Source: Serinibacter salmoneus
GTDB lineage: Bacteria; Actinomycetota; Actinomycetes; Actinomycetales; Beutenbergiaceae
NCBI RefSeq assembly: GCF_002563925.1
Contig: NZ_PDJD01000001.1
Coordinates: 3,044,973-3,108,972, forward strand
Length of the DNA: 64,000 nucleotides
Direction of reading: 5' to 3'
A program made the translations under genes and the position numbers. This document shows, piece after piece, positions 1 to 7,191 of this stretch (positions within the stretch are counted from its first letter, which is position 1; each line of letters begins with the position of its first letter). The notes under the pieces are model-generated. The model saw only the letters and a list, made by a program, of their open reading frames with translations, was not told the origin of the DNA and did no database searches.

Positions 1-2
1 GC

Positions 3-158
3 CTCCGATGGGGAAACACGCGCGCCGCAGCACTCCGAGCCGCCCACGACGCCGGCACCACCTAGGGAGCCATCGCCGGAGCACTCGGCATCACCGACGC
101 CCGCGTCATCGCCATGAGCCGCCCCGCAGACAAGCGCCGCGCAGCCCGCACCCGATAA
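3..158 (+). pseudogene. 3' remnant of an HTH-type DNA-binding protein gene, interrupted by an amber codon
   Basis: One frame running in from the left edge encodes a helix-turn-helix-like stretch (AAALRAAHDAGTT, stop, GAIAGALGITDARVIAMSRP) and ends at TAA 156-158. An in-frame TAG at 63-65 splits it. Both sides have ordinary GC-rich coding character in the same frame, so I read this as the decayed end of a regulator or excisionase-like gene whose 5' part lies outside the window. It abuts a tRNA 3' fragment, which fits a mobile-element remnant. It could also be two unrelated fragments. The exact family cannot be named. Confidence 0.35.
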
Positions 159-194
159 CCCCTGCCCCCCGCACCCATCCGGGAATCTCAACCG

Positions 195-231
195 CGGGAG
201 CGTGTGGGTTCAACTCCCCCCTTGCGCACCA
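195..231 (+). other. tRNA-Leu 3'-end fragment, candidate attachment-site remnant
   Basis: Positions 209-215 read TTCAACT, a standard T-loop, flanked by GTGGG and CCCCC. They are followed by a 7-nt acceptor-like strand (CTTGCGC), a discriminator A and an encoded CCA ending at 231. This matches the 3' end of actinobacterial tRNA-Leu genes, but no D-arm, anticodon arm or 5' acceptor strand precedes it. The T-stem also has one mismatched pair. A factor-independent terminator follows directly, as it would behind a real tRNA gene. Integrative elements commonly recombine at tRNA 3' ends and leave such a fragment. Confidence 0.45.
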
Positions 232-238
232 CACACGA

Positions 239-274
239 ACGGCGGAATCCCAACGAAAACTGGGGTTCCGCCGT
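239..274 (+). terminator. Hairpin terminator behind the tRNA fragment
   Basis: A 13-nt arm (ACGGCGGAATCCC, 239-251) pairs with 262-274 across a 10-nt loop with one mismatch. The position just after the tRNA fragment suggests it was the terminator of the original tRNA gene. No clear T-tract follows, which is usual in this GC range. Confidence 0.6.
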
Positions 275-337
275 CGTCGTTCCCGGGGTGATGTACCAAT
301 CCGATGCGCCCTGCGCGCACCGCCCCGCCGGCGCGAC

Positions 338-706
338 CTAGTGCTGTGCCCACACCCCGAGCTCGTTGCCGCTGGGGTCGGTGAAGTGGAACCTGCGACC
401 ACCGGGGAAGGTATAAGGCTCCCGAAGGATCGCGCCACCGGCCGCGAGGATGGCACTCCGGGTGGCGTCCAGGTCCGCGGAGTAGAGCAGCACGAACGGC
501 CCACCGAGCGGCCGCGGTTCCTCGGCCAGCAGGAGCCCCCCGACCTCGCTCCCGTCCCCGCGCGGGGAGGCGATCCCCGCGTAGCCGGGACCGTAGTCGA
601 CGAACACCCAGCCGAATGCGTCGGTGTAGAACCGCTTGGCGGCCTCGAGGTCGGTGACGACCAACTCGACGTAGTCGATGGAGTGGTGCAACGGTGAACT
701 CGCCAT
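338..706 (-). CDS. VOC (glyoxalase/bleomycin-resistance) superfamily protein
   Basis: The 122-residue product is a single vicinal-oxygen-chelate module. It opens with the typical strand SIDYVELVVTDLEAAKRFY, has a central GGLLL strand, and ends with the characteristic FTDPSGNELGVWAQ. Members include glyoxalases, dioxygenases and antibiotic-binding proteins, so the substrate cannot be assigned. ATG 706 is preferred over ATG 733 because AAGGGAG lies five bases upstream of it. The gene is monocistronic, with no obvious functional partner nearby. Confidence 0.85.
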   Translation of the reverse strand: MASSPLHHSIDYVELVVTDLEAAKRFYTDAFGWVFVDYGPGYAGIASPRGDGSEVGGLLLAEEPRPLGGPFVLLYSADLDATRSAILAAGGAILREPYTFPGGRRFHFTDPSGNELGVWAQH

Positions 707-891
707 TCGAACTCCCTTTTCGCGGATGGACACGTGACGGGGACGGAACCGGGCAACCCTGCGCCGGTTCCGCCCTCAGTCATAGCATCGGAGAGGTCGT
801 GGCACGCCGTCGAGGCGCACAAATTTTAGTATTGCTCGAATGACACCCGCCCGAAGGTGTGGGGAAACCCCCACGGTGGCACGCCGCGGCC

Positions 892-904
892 TAGGCTCGG
901 GGTA
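892..904 (+). promoter_or_regulatory. Candidate -10 element for leaderless expression of the Lsr2-like gene
   Basis: TAGGCT (892-897) fits the TANNNT -10 consensus and ends six bases before ATG 904. A transcript starting seven bases after the -10 would begin at the start codon. No ribosome-binding site precedes that ATG. Leaderless mRNAs are common in Actinobacteria. Confidence 0.4.
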
Positions 905-1086
905 TGGCTACCCGCACCGTCATCGACACACTCTCCGACCTCAGTGGCGAGCCCGCCGAGCGCACGGTGACCTTCGCCGTCGGGAAGATCGCCTACGAGA
1001 TCGACCTGACCGATCAGGAGGCGCGCGAGTTCCTCGAGGTGATGCAGCCGTACGTGAAGGCCGCCCGCAGCAACGGCCGTCGCTGA
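904..1086 (+). CDS. Lsr2-like dimerization domain, stand-alone (60 aa)
   Basis: The 60-residue product matches the N-terminal oligomerization domain of the xenogeneic silencer Lsr2: a TRTVIDTLSDLSGEPAERTV strand pair, then YEIDLTDQEAREF and a closing helix. Full Lsr2 is about 110 residues and adds a C-terminal AT-hook-like DNA-binding domain with an RGR motif. Here the frame stops at TGA 1084-1086 right after the helix (AARSNGRR). The next bases lead straight into the following gene, so no hidden DNA-binding half is visible in another frame. Such a protein could pair with full-length Lsr2 and modulate it, which is inference. It lies 11 bp upstream of a lipoprotein gene, in likely operon arrangement. 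Confidence 0.75.
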   Translation: MATRTVIDTLSDLSGEPAERTVTFAVGKIAYEIDLTDQEAREFLEVMQPYVKAARSNGRR

Positions 1087-1097
1087 CCGAGGCCGCC

Positions 1098-1532
1098 ATG
1101 CGCGCGCACCTCGCGGGCATCGCCGCCGCGACGGCGCTCGTGGTGGCCGGATGCACGGGCTCCACCCCCGCGCAGACCACGAGCAGTGCCGGCGGCAGCG
1201 AGACAGCCCAGCGCCACCCCGACATCCTGGAGGTGGACCTGACCCGGACCGCACCGGAGACCTTCTCGGTCGCCGTGACAGTCTCCTCGCCCTACGACTC
1301 ACCCTCCCGGTACGCCGACGGCTGGCGGGTGCTGGACGAGGACGGGGTCGTGCTCGGGGAGCACACCCTGACCCACGACCACGCCGGGGAACAGCCCTTC
1401 ACCCGGACGCAGAGCGGCCTGACGATCCCCGACGACGTGGCCGAGGTCACCGTGGAAGGCCGGGATCAGGAGTACGGGTACGGAGGCGGGACGGTGACGG
1501 TCCCCGTCCCCCACGAGGCGACCTCCCCCTGA
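1098..1532 (+). CDS. Small secreted lipoprotein of unknown function
   Basis: The 144-residue product starts with a lipoprotein signal peptide: MRAHLAGIAAATALVVAGC, with the lipobox VAGC placing the lipidated cysteine at residue 19. A Ser/Thr-rich spacer follows, then about 100 residues of predicted beta structure containing PETFSVAVTVSSPYDSPSRY and GWRVLDEDGVVLGEHTLTHD. This pattern is reminiscent of immunoglobulin-like extracellular domains, but I do not recognise the family. It follows the Lsr2-like gene by 11 bp and is probably cotranscribed with it. ATG 1098 is the only start that gives an intact signal peptide. Confidence 0.75.
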   Translation: MRAHLAGIAAATALVVAGCTGSTPAQTTSSAGGSETAQRHPDILEVDLTRTAPETFSVAVTVSSPYDSPSRYADGWRVLDEDGVVLGEHTLTHDHAGEQPFTRTQSGLTIPDDVAEVTVEGRDQEYGYGGGTVTVPVPHEATSP

Positions 1533-1557
1533 CACCACCCCAGCCTTTGCGCTTACC

Positions 1558-2610
1558 TCACTCCTGCTGCGCCTTCACCCGGCTGCGTTCGCGCTGCCCG
1601 TGGGTCAGGCGGCGCACATCGGTGCTGTCGTCAAAGTTCGACCCGAGCGCCCCGGCCACCACGCCCATGGCCGCCGCCAGCACGGCGAGGCGGATGTAGG
1701 ACGTCGCGGCCGGCACCTCACCCAGGACCTGCTCCATGAACGAGGCGTCGATCACCAGCAGCGCGGCCAGGAGGATGGCCACCACCATCACCGCGTACAG
1801 CGCCATGACGGCCAGCATGAGGGTCACCACGGTGGAGAGGTTGTACAGCAGCAGCACCGTGCTGCGGCGGGAGGTGACGGCCCTGTCCCACAGGCCGTTG
1901 GCCACGATGAGCCAGGTCACCATCACCAAGACGGCCATCACCGCAATCACACCGAGCCGCCACGGCGGAAGGCTGGAGGCCATCTGCCACGTCGAGCTGT
2001 AGAACACCCCGAACGCTCCCGTGGCCATCGCCGCCGCGAGCGCCCCGGACAGTCGTGGGATGGTCCGGGCGGGCTCGTTCGCCGCCACCATGCCCAGCAC
2101 CAGGCGTGGGGCCCCGGTCAGGGTGTTGGCGCGCAGCATCGTGGAGCCGCGGTCCTCCCGGTCCCGCCACCCACTCCATCGCCGTTCGAAGTCCGAGGTG
2201 TCGGGGGCCGGTCGATCGGGCACGAGGCGGACCACGGTGGAGACCAGCACCTCTCGGATGCGGGTGTGCGTGGCCCAGGCGCCCAACGTGGGGCAGGAGA
2301 CCACACCGACCCCCTCGGCCGGGAAGGCCTCGGCAATGAGGGGCTTGCCCTGTGAACGGCGCGGCACCTCGGTGAGCAGCAGCAGGGCGTCGCACCGTTC
2401 GTAGTGCTGGAGGAGCTCCTGTGCCGCGGGCGTATCGATGTCGCCGTGCGGCAACAGGCCCACGGGTTGTTCGGTCAGGCGTACGCTGACCGGCTCCCCG
2501 TACAGGTCGGTCAGCGTGGTCTCGAGATCCTCGCGCAGGGCGTGCGCGCGCCGCGCCGGGAGTCCCGGATCGGCGTCGATGATGACGGTGAGTGGGCTGG
2601 TCTCGGACAC
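1558..2610 (-). CDS. Membrane protein of unknown function with N-terminal soluble domain
   Basis: The product has 350 residues. Residues 1 to about 160 form a soluble alpha/beta-looking domain beginning SETSPLTVIIDADPGLPARR, with the strand-like stretches CDALLLLTEVPRR and GVGVVSCPTLGAWAT. Residues from about 165 onward hold four or five hydrophobic helices, including VIAVMAVLVMVTWLIVANGL and MALYAVMVVAILLAALLVID, and a basic C-terminal tail. GTG 2610 has GGAG seven bases upstream. I do not recognise a named family. The soluble part sits before the first membrane segment and is probably cytoplasmic. It is transcribed alone and converges with the lipoprotein gene. Confidence 0.7.
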   Translation of the reverse strand: MSETSPLTVIIDADPGLPARRAHALREDLETTLTDLYGEPVSVRLTEQPVGLLPHGDIDTPAAQELLQHYERCDALLLLTEVPRRSQGKPLIAEAFPAEGVGVVSCPTLGAWATHTRIREVLVSTVVRLVPDRPAPDTSDFERRWSGWRDREDRGSTMLRANTLTGAPRLVLGMVAANEPARTIPRLSGALAAAMATGAFGVFYSSTWQMASSLPPWRLGVIAVMAVLVMVTWLIVANGLWDRAVTSRRSTVLLLYNLSTVVTLMLAVMALYAVMVVAILLAALLVIDASFMEQVLGEVPAATSYIRLAVLAAAMGVVAGALGSNFDDSTDVRRLTHGQRERSRVKAQQE

Positions 2611-3105
2611 GGCGGTCTCCTCGCGGGGGGTCGAGGTGGCGCACGGGTGCGCGGGCGAATGTCACCGACCGTAGGCACGCGCGGGCGGTCGTGTCACCCC
2701 GGTGGCGCGAGATCGGCCGCGTCTCGCGGGCGCCGCCCGCAGCCCGAAGCCGCGACTCCGTGATCCGCGGCCTCGCTCTCGGCGGGGTGCCCCTCGCTGA
2801 GGGCGGTCCACCCGACCCTCATGGTGACGCTCCCATGCATCGCCGCAGGTCAAGTACGTACACCCCGCGGTCGCGATTCGGCGCCGGGACACGGTCCACC
2901 GCCCTCAGCGAGGGGTTCACCGCCCGTAGCGAGGACCGCCGATGCGTGCTGCGCCGAGGCGGACCGACGACTTCTCACCGAGGTCGATGCCACCACGCTG
3001 ATCGTCAGCGGCGCCGCGCCCGGAGCGGCGCCCTTGAGTCGCTCCGCTCACACCGAGCGACCGACCACCCGTCCGCTGAACAGGCAGCCGCCGAGGAACG
3101 TGCCC
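2611..3105. other. Gene-free stretch
   Basis: Frames across this GC-rich interval have no recognisable domain and no ribosome-binding site at a plausible start. It probably holds the promoter of the upstream minus-strand gene and the eroded 5' part of the EamA transporter that follows. Confidence 0.5.
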
Positions 3106-3645
3106 GCCCCCGCGCCGGATGCGGTGGGGAACGTGATCGCGCGGCAGGCCGGCGACGCCCGCGGCCCCGGGCGCCGTGGCGTGCTGTCGCTGACCGTGTG
3201 GCCCGCGCTAGTGGTGCCGCTGCCAGCCCTCGGACTCTCGCTGCTGCTGGAGGGCGGCGACGTCGTAGCCGCCGGGATCCGCGCGTTCGGCTGGCAGGCG
3301 GGGCTGTCCACCGCCTACACCGCGCTGCTTTGCACGCTGGTCGGGTACGCGATCTTCAACACCCTGCTGGGCCGCCACCCCTCCGCGGCAGTGGTCCCGT
3401 GGGTGCTGCTGGCCCCGGTGGTGGCGATGGCCGGCGCCTCCCTGCTCCTGGCGCAGCGGCCCACGGCGGGCGAGGTCCTCGGCGGCGTGATCCTCCTGGT
3501 CGGTGTGCTGATCGCGACCCGCCCCGCGCGGCGCACCCGCACCCAGCCACCAGAGAGTCCCGTACCCACGAGAGAGTCTCCCGAGCAGACTCTTTCGCGC
3601 GAATCGGACTCTCTCGCCATCCGCCCCTCAGGAGTGCCACTCTGA
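3106..3645 (+). pseudogene. 5'-truncated EamA/DMT-family transporter
   Basis: The encoded segment from about GNVIARQAGD to VLIATRP matches the second EamA repeat of drug/metabolite transporters. It has four or five membrane helices, the typical FGWQAGLSTAYTALLCTLV, the motif GYAIFNTLLGRHPSAAVVPW, and a final helix GGVILLVGVLIAT. EamA proteins normally have two such repeats and ten helices. Upstream in-frame sequence is non-hydrophobic and unrelated, so the N-terminal half is missing. A Ser/Glu/Arg-rich tail with GAGAGTC repeats follows. I read this as a decaying gene. A short expressed half-transporter is possible but less likely. Confidence 0.6.
3553..3613. repeat. Inverted/direct repeats of GAGAGTC
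   Basis: GAGAGTC occurs at 3553-3559 and 3572-3578, with inverted partners GACTCT at 3588-3593 and GACTCTC at 3607-3613, all inside the tail of the EamA remnant. The arms could form alternative hairpins upstream of the PIN-domain gene. Function unknown. Confidence 0.5.
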
Positions 3646-3648
3646 GCC

Positions 3649-4071
3649 ATGCGCTTCGCGATCGACGCACCCACCGCCCTACGGATCCTGCAGACCGGGG
3701 CGAGGCCCGCCGTCGGGCATCAGCTGGTCGGCGCCGCGGCGCTGCGCTCCCAGGTCATGGCGATCCTCTACCGGCGGGTACGCGCAGGCGAGATGGACGA
3801 CGGCGCAGCCCGGGAAGCGCTGGAGTCCCTCGCCTCCCTGAAGGTCAGGTTGCTCGGGGACCGGGTCTCCCGCGCCCGCGCCTGGAACCTGGCGCGCACC
3901 CTTGACCTCGCTGATCCGGCCGATCTGGCCACAGCGGAGATCGTCGCCGTCGCCCTCCTGCAGGCCGATGTGCTGGTGACCGACGACAGTGCGCTCGCCG
4001 ACCTCGCCCGCGCGGCCGAGGTCGAGGTGCTCGGGTGGGAGGGTTTCGTCAGCGCGTCACGCGCCGCATGA
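3649..4071 (+). CDS. PIN-domain protein (VapC-like)
   Basis: The 140-residue product looks like a PIN-domain endoribonuclease. An early acidic residue sits in MRFAIDAPTALRIL, a helix LRSQVMAILYRR occupies the place where a conserved Glu is usual, and acidic residues follow in LDLADPADLATAEIVAVA and VLVTDDSALADLA. The LRSQV position carries Gln rather than Glu, so catalytic competence is uncertain. VapC toxins normally follow a small antitoxin gene. Here the gene starts three bases after the EamA remnant and no antitoxin is visible, so it may be an orphan or act outside a toxin-antitoxin pair. Confidence 0.65.
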   Translation: MRFAIDAPTALRILQTGARPAVGHQLVGAAALRSQVMAILYRRVRAGEMDDGAAREALESLASLKVRLLGDRVSRARAWNLARTLDLADPADLATAEIVAVALLQADVLVTDDSALADLARAAEVEVLGWEGFVSASRAA

Positions 4072-4506
4072 GTGCTGCGGAGGCTCGCTGGACTCGGCGC
4101 GCCATCCGTCGCCGCACTGCCAGGAGGACGGCTGTGGCCACGATCGCGATGAAGACGACGGCAGCGATCGATGGGCGGCGGCAGAAACGCCCGCACCCGG
4201 AAACGCATCTCCCCGGCGCGACATGGTCGCCGACGTCATGACCCCAGTGGCGGGCGGAATCGGCGCCGCGAGGTGCGCTGACGATGAGGTCCTCCCACCG
4301 AACAAATCAGGTTCGACTCTCGAATTCGCGAGAAGCCGCCACGATAGAGACTCGCTCGCACACCGAACTGGGCGCGCGCCACGGAGCCCTACCACGTAGG
4401 ATCGCAATTGTGGGAGGACAGTTTCCGTTGTGACTGCGCTCGACGGTCACCGCAGCCATCAGGTCGGGACCACCGTGCGTTCACACCCGGACGAATTGGG
4501 GATGCA
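4072..4506. other. Gene-free stretch between the PIN gene and a small unknown gene
   Basis: No frame here shows a recognisable domain or a credible start. Local composition is less GC-rich around 4290-4440. The 3' part must hold the promoter of the 4507 gene. A T-loop-like sequence near 4310 was examined and discarded. Confidence 0.4.
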
Positions 4507-4782
4507 ATGAGCGTGTGGACCATGGGCCAGATCGTCGAGGTCACCCAGGAGGGCAGCCCCCTCGTGCAACGTGGACGCATTACCCGGGTCGGTGTGCGGC
4601 GTATGAGCGTCGCGTTGATCGACCAGGACGGCCACGCCCTCGGCTCCTATCACTACCGCGTGACCGACGGACGGGAGGCGGGCGCACGACGCCACTTCCC
4701 GCTGCGGCGCGTTCGCCCTATCGGGGGTGCGTTCATCTCGCCGGCTCTCACGCGCGATCACCAGACGATCGCGGTTCGCTGA
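4507..4782 (+). CDS. Small basic protein of unknown function (91 aa)
   Basis: ATG 4507 is preceded by a purine-rich GGGGAT eight bases upstream. The product begins MSVWTMGQIVEVTQEGSPLV and continues with alternating strands (RGRITRVGVRRMSVALIDQD, GSYHYRVTDG) rich in Arg. This suggests a small SH3-like or OB-like beta barrel, but I do not recognise the family. No signal peptide or membrane helix is present. It stands alone between gene-free intervals, and the coding call rests on coherent beta-strand patterning and the start context. Confidence 0.5.
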   Translation: MSVWTMGQIVEVTQEGSPLVQRGRITRVGVRRMSVALIDQDGHALGSYHYRVTDGREAGARRHFPLRRVRPIGGAFISPALTRDHQTIAVR

Positions 4783-4889
4783 CCACCGCTTCACAGGATC
4801 ACCACCAACGCGCGCCGACTCCAGACGCCTACCGCGTCATAAAACGGTCGATAACCATTCAGGATGCGCTCATGCCCGCTCCGTTCTAT

Positions 4890-4924
4890 CCTGACGCCCT
4901 GGCATGACGCGACCTGGCGTCAGG
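4890..4924. promoter_or_regulatory. Perfect 9-bp inverted repeat upstream of the beta-helix gene
   Basis: CCTGACGCC (4890-4898) and GGCGTCAGG (4916-4924) are exact inverted copies 17 bp apart, 44 bp before the start of the secreted beta-helix gene. They may be an operator for that gene or a terminator for the small upstream gene. The spacing favours a protein-binding site. Confidence 0.4.
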
Positions 4925-4967
4925 CCAGGGGGCAATCGATCAGGGGGCCCGAACCTGGGAGCCCCCC

Positions 4968-7118
4968 ATGTCCAGCATCATTCGCACCCTCGCCACCCTC
5001 GCCGTCGCCGCCCTCGTCTCGGCCGCGCCGGCACCCCCCACCGCGGCCGTCACGACTGCTGCGATCACGAAGACGACAGTCTCCACCAGCGAGACGTCCC
5101 CCAACGACAGATTGAGACCCTGGACCCTCGCGGCCGGCGCAATCGAGCACGAGCGCGGACCCGACGGTTCCCACATCCTCACCGTGGATCTCGGTCGCAT
5201 CCGCCCCGTCGTCGGCGTGGCCCTCGAGCCGAGCGACCTCGCCACCGACCTCCCCCTCGCCCAGTGGTCGGTGGAGGTGTCCTGGAGCGGGAAGACCTGG
5301 CACGAGGTCGACTCCGGAACTGGCCCCACCCTCAGGATCGACGCCTCCTTCCCCGACCGATGGGTCCAGTTCGTCCGCATCATCCTCCCCCAGGACGCCG
5401 ATCCCGCATGGAGCGGCGCATCCGTTGACGTATTCCGCCCGGCGCGCCTCGGGACTCTCGACCCGGCCCCGCAGCCCCAACCGCACATCACACCCACACC
5501 CGAACCGGAACCGGAACCCAGTCAACAGGTGGGTTCCCTTCCCGTGGGTCAGGCCCGGTACCCCGTCCCTGCCGGCGCGATCTACGCCGTCGCCGACGGC
5601 GCCCAGACGGGGACCGGCACCAAGCAGCACCCCTACGGTTCCCTGCAGTACGCGATCGATCGGGCCTCCTCTGGTGACACGGTGGTGCTCCGAGCCGGGC
5701 ACTATCACGAGACCACCCGTATCCCCTTCAACAAGGCCCTCACCATCCAGAACTACCCCGGCGAGGCGGTCTGGATCGACGGTAGTGAGCAACTCACCGG
5801 TTGGTCCCGCACCGGGGCCACGTGGTCGGTGCCCTGGGACCACGCCTTCGACACCCGCGTCTCACACACCTCGGGCAGGGACGAGACCAGCCGGTTCCTC
5901 GACCCGCGCTATCCCGCAGCCAATCTCCCGGAGGGTGTCTGGGTGAACGGGACAGCCCTGGAGCAGGTCACCTCACTCGGTGCCGTGGGCAGTGACACCT
6001 TCTACGTGGACCGCTCCGCCGGCAGGCTCCACATCGGCCGCAACCCCTCCGGTGTCACCATCGAGGCCACCACGTTGGCCAAGGCGCTGACGATCCACGG
6101 TGAGGGCTCGGTGATCCGCGGCATCGGCGTGCAGCGGTATGCCAACCACCTCGCGCTCATGGGGGCGGTCACTGCCGAGGTGAAGGACATCCGCATCGAG
6201 AACGTCGTGGTCCGCGACACCGCCACGGTCGGCCTGTACGGCTGGAACACCGGCAAGGTCTTCGACCGCGTGACCGTCAGCGGTAACGGCATGCTCGGCA
6301 TGGGACTGAACGACTCCGACGGCGCCCTCATCACCGGGGTGCTGGCCACCGGGAACAACGCCGAGCGGTTCAAGGCCGAGCCGGTGGCGGGCGGCGCCAA
6401 GTTCACCACCAGCGACGACATGCTGATCCGGGACAGTTCGTTCAGCGAGAACGTCCACGCCGGCCTCTGGCTCGACGAGTTCGCGAACGACAGCGTGATC
6501 GTGCGCAACACGATCGAGGGGAACACGGGCACCGGCGTGCAGGTCGAACTGCTCACCGACGCGCTGCTCGCGGGCAACAGCGTCCACGACAACGGTGCCT
6601 ACGGGGTCTCGATCGTGGACGCCTCGGACGTGACGATGTGGAACTCCACGGTGGTGTTCAACGGGAAGGGTCCGGTGCGCATGGCCCAGGACTCCCGATA
6701 CTCCAGCGCCACCGACTGGTTCACGCGGGGGATCACGGTCCGCAACACCGTGCTCGGCCTGTCAGGTTCCTCGGCGCTGTGCCCGATCGTCTACGACGAC
6801 CAGACCCGGTCACTGTTCCGCGCCGACCTGAGCCTGGACTTCGACCACAATCTCCTGCACCGGGACTCCGCGACCGCTCCGGAACGGATCACGTGCCTAC
6901 CCAACGGCGCCAGTGGCCTCCAGGCCACTCGCACCCTCAGCCAGTTGCGGAGCATCGGGTGGGAGGCGAATGGCCACCTCGCCCACGGCAGTGAGGTCAC
7001 CCTGGTACGGGGCGAGGCCGTCCCGACGGCGGTGGGCACGGCCCTGCCCGCGGACGTGGCCGAGATGATCGGCGCCGAACCGGGATCCACGATCGTGGGG
7101 GTGCCCTGGAGAAGCTGA
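4968..7118 (+). CDS. Secreted right-handed parallel beta-helix protein with discoidin-like N-terminal domain
   Basis: The 716-residue product begins with a Sec signal peptide (MSSIIRTLATLAVAALVSAA). Residues about 45-155 resemble a coagulation-factor-5/8 (discoidin) carbohydrate-binding domain, with ILTVDLGRIRPVVGVALEP and WSVEVSWSGKTWHEVDSGTG. A Pro/Glu linker (PEPEPEPS) follows near residue 180. The remainder starts with a DUF1565-like entry (TGTGTKQHPYGSLQYAIDRA) and continues as right-handed parallel beta-helix coils, for example VVRDTATVGLYGWNTGKV and TGVQVELLTDALLAGNSVHD. Such proteins are polysaccharide lyases, epimerases or glycan hydrolases. No catalytic triad can be assigned by eye. 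A perfect terminator follows. It is monocistronic. Confidence 0.8.
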   Translation: MSSIIRTLATLAVAALVSAAPAPPTAAVTTAAITKTTVSTSETSPNDRLRPWTLAAGAIEHERGPDGSHILTVDLGRIRPVVGVALEPSDLATDLPLAQWSVEVSWSGKTWHEVDSGTGPTLRIDASFPDRWVQFVRIILPQDADPAWSGASVDVFRPARLGTLDPAPQPQPHITPTPEPEPEPSQQVGSLPVGQARYPVPAGAIYAVADGAQTGTGTKQHPYGSLQYAIDRASSGDTVVLRAGHYHETTRIPFNKALTIQNYPGEAVWIDGSEQLTGWSRTGATWSVPWDHAFDTRVSHTSGRDETSRFLDPRYPAANLPEGVWVNGTALEQVTSLGAVGSDTFYVDRSAGRLHIGRNPSGVTIEATTLAKALTIHGEGSVIRGIGVQRYANHLALMGAVTAEVKDIRIENVVVRDTATVGLYGWNTGKVFDRVTVSGNGMLGMGLNDSDGALITGVLATGNNAERFKAEPVAGGAKFTTSDDMLIRDSSFSENVHAGLWLDEFANDSVIVRNTIEGNTGTGVQVELLTDALLAGNSVHDNGAYGVSIVDASDVTMWNSTVVFNGKGPVRMAQDSRYSSATDWFTRGITVRNTVLGLSGSSALCPIVYDDQTRSLFRADLSLDFDHNLLHRDSATAPERITCLPNGASGLQATRTLSQLRSIGWEANGHLAHGSEVTLVRGEAVPTAVGTALPADVAEMIGAEPGSTIVGVPWRS

Positions 7119-7137
7119 CCCGATCGACCCGAGGCGA

Positions 7138-7174
7138 ACTGACGCGCCGCGGAGATCCTCCGCGGCGCGTCAGT
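7138..7174. terminator. Perfect 17-bp bidirectional terminator
   Basis: ACTGACGCGCCGCGGAG (7138-7154) pairs exactly with 7158-7174 around a 3-nt loop. It sits between two convergent genes and can serve both. Confidence 0.85.
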
Positions 7175-7191
7175 CCCGCGCCACGTCCCTC

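Noticed and set aside
4301-4330. T-arm of a tRNA (GGTTCGACTCTCGAAT)
   Set aside because: The stem does not pair, and no acceptor, anticodon arm or CCA end can be built around it.
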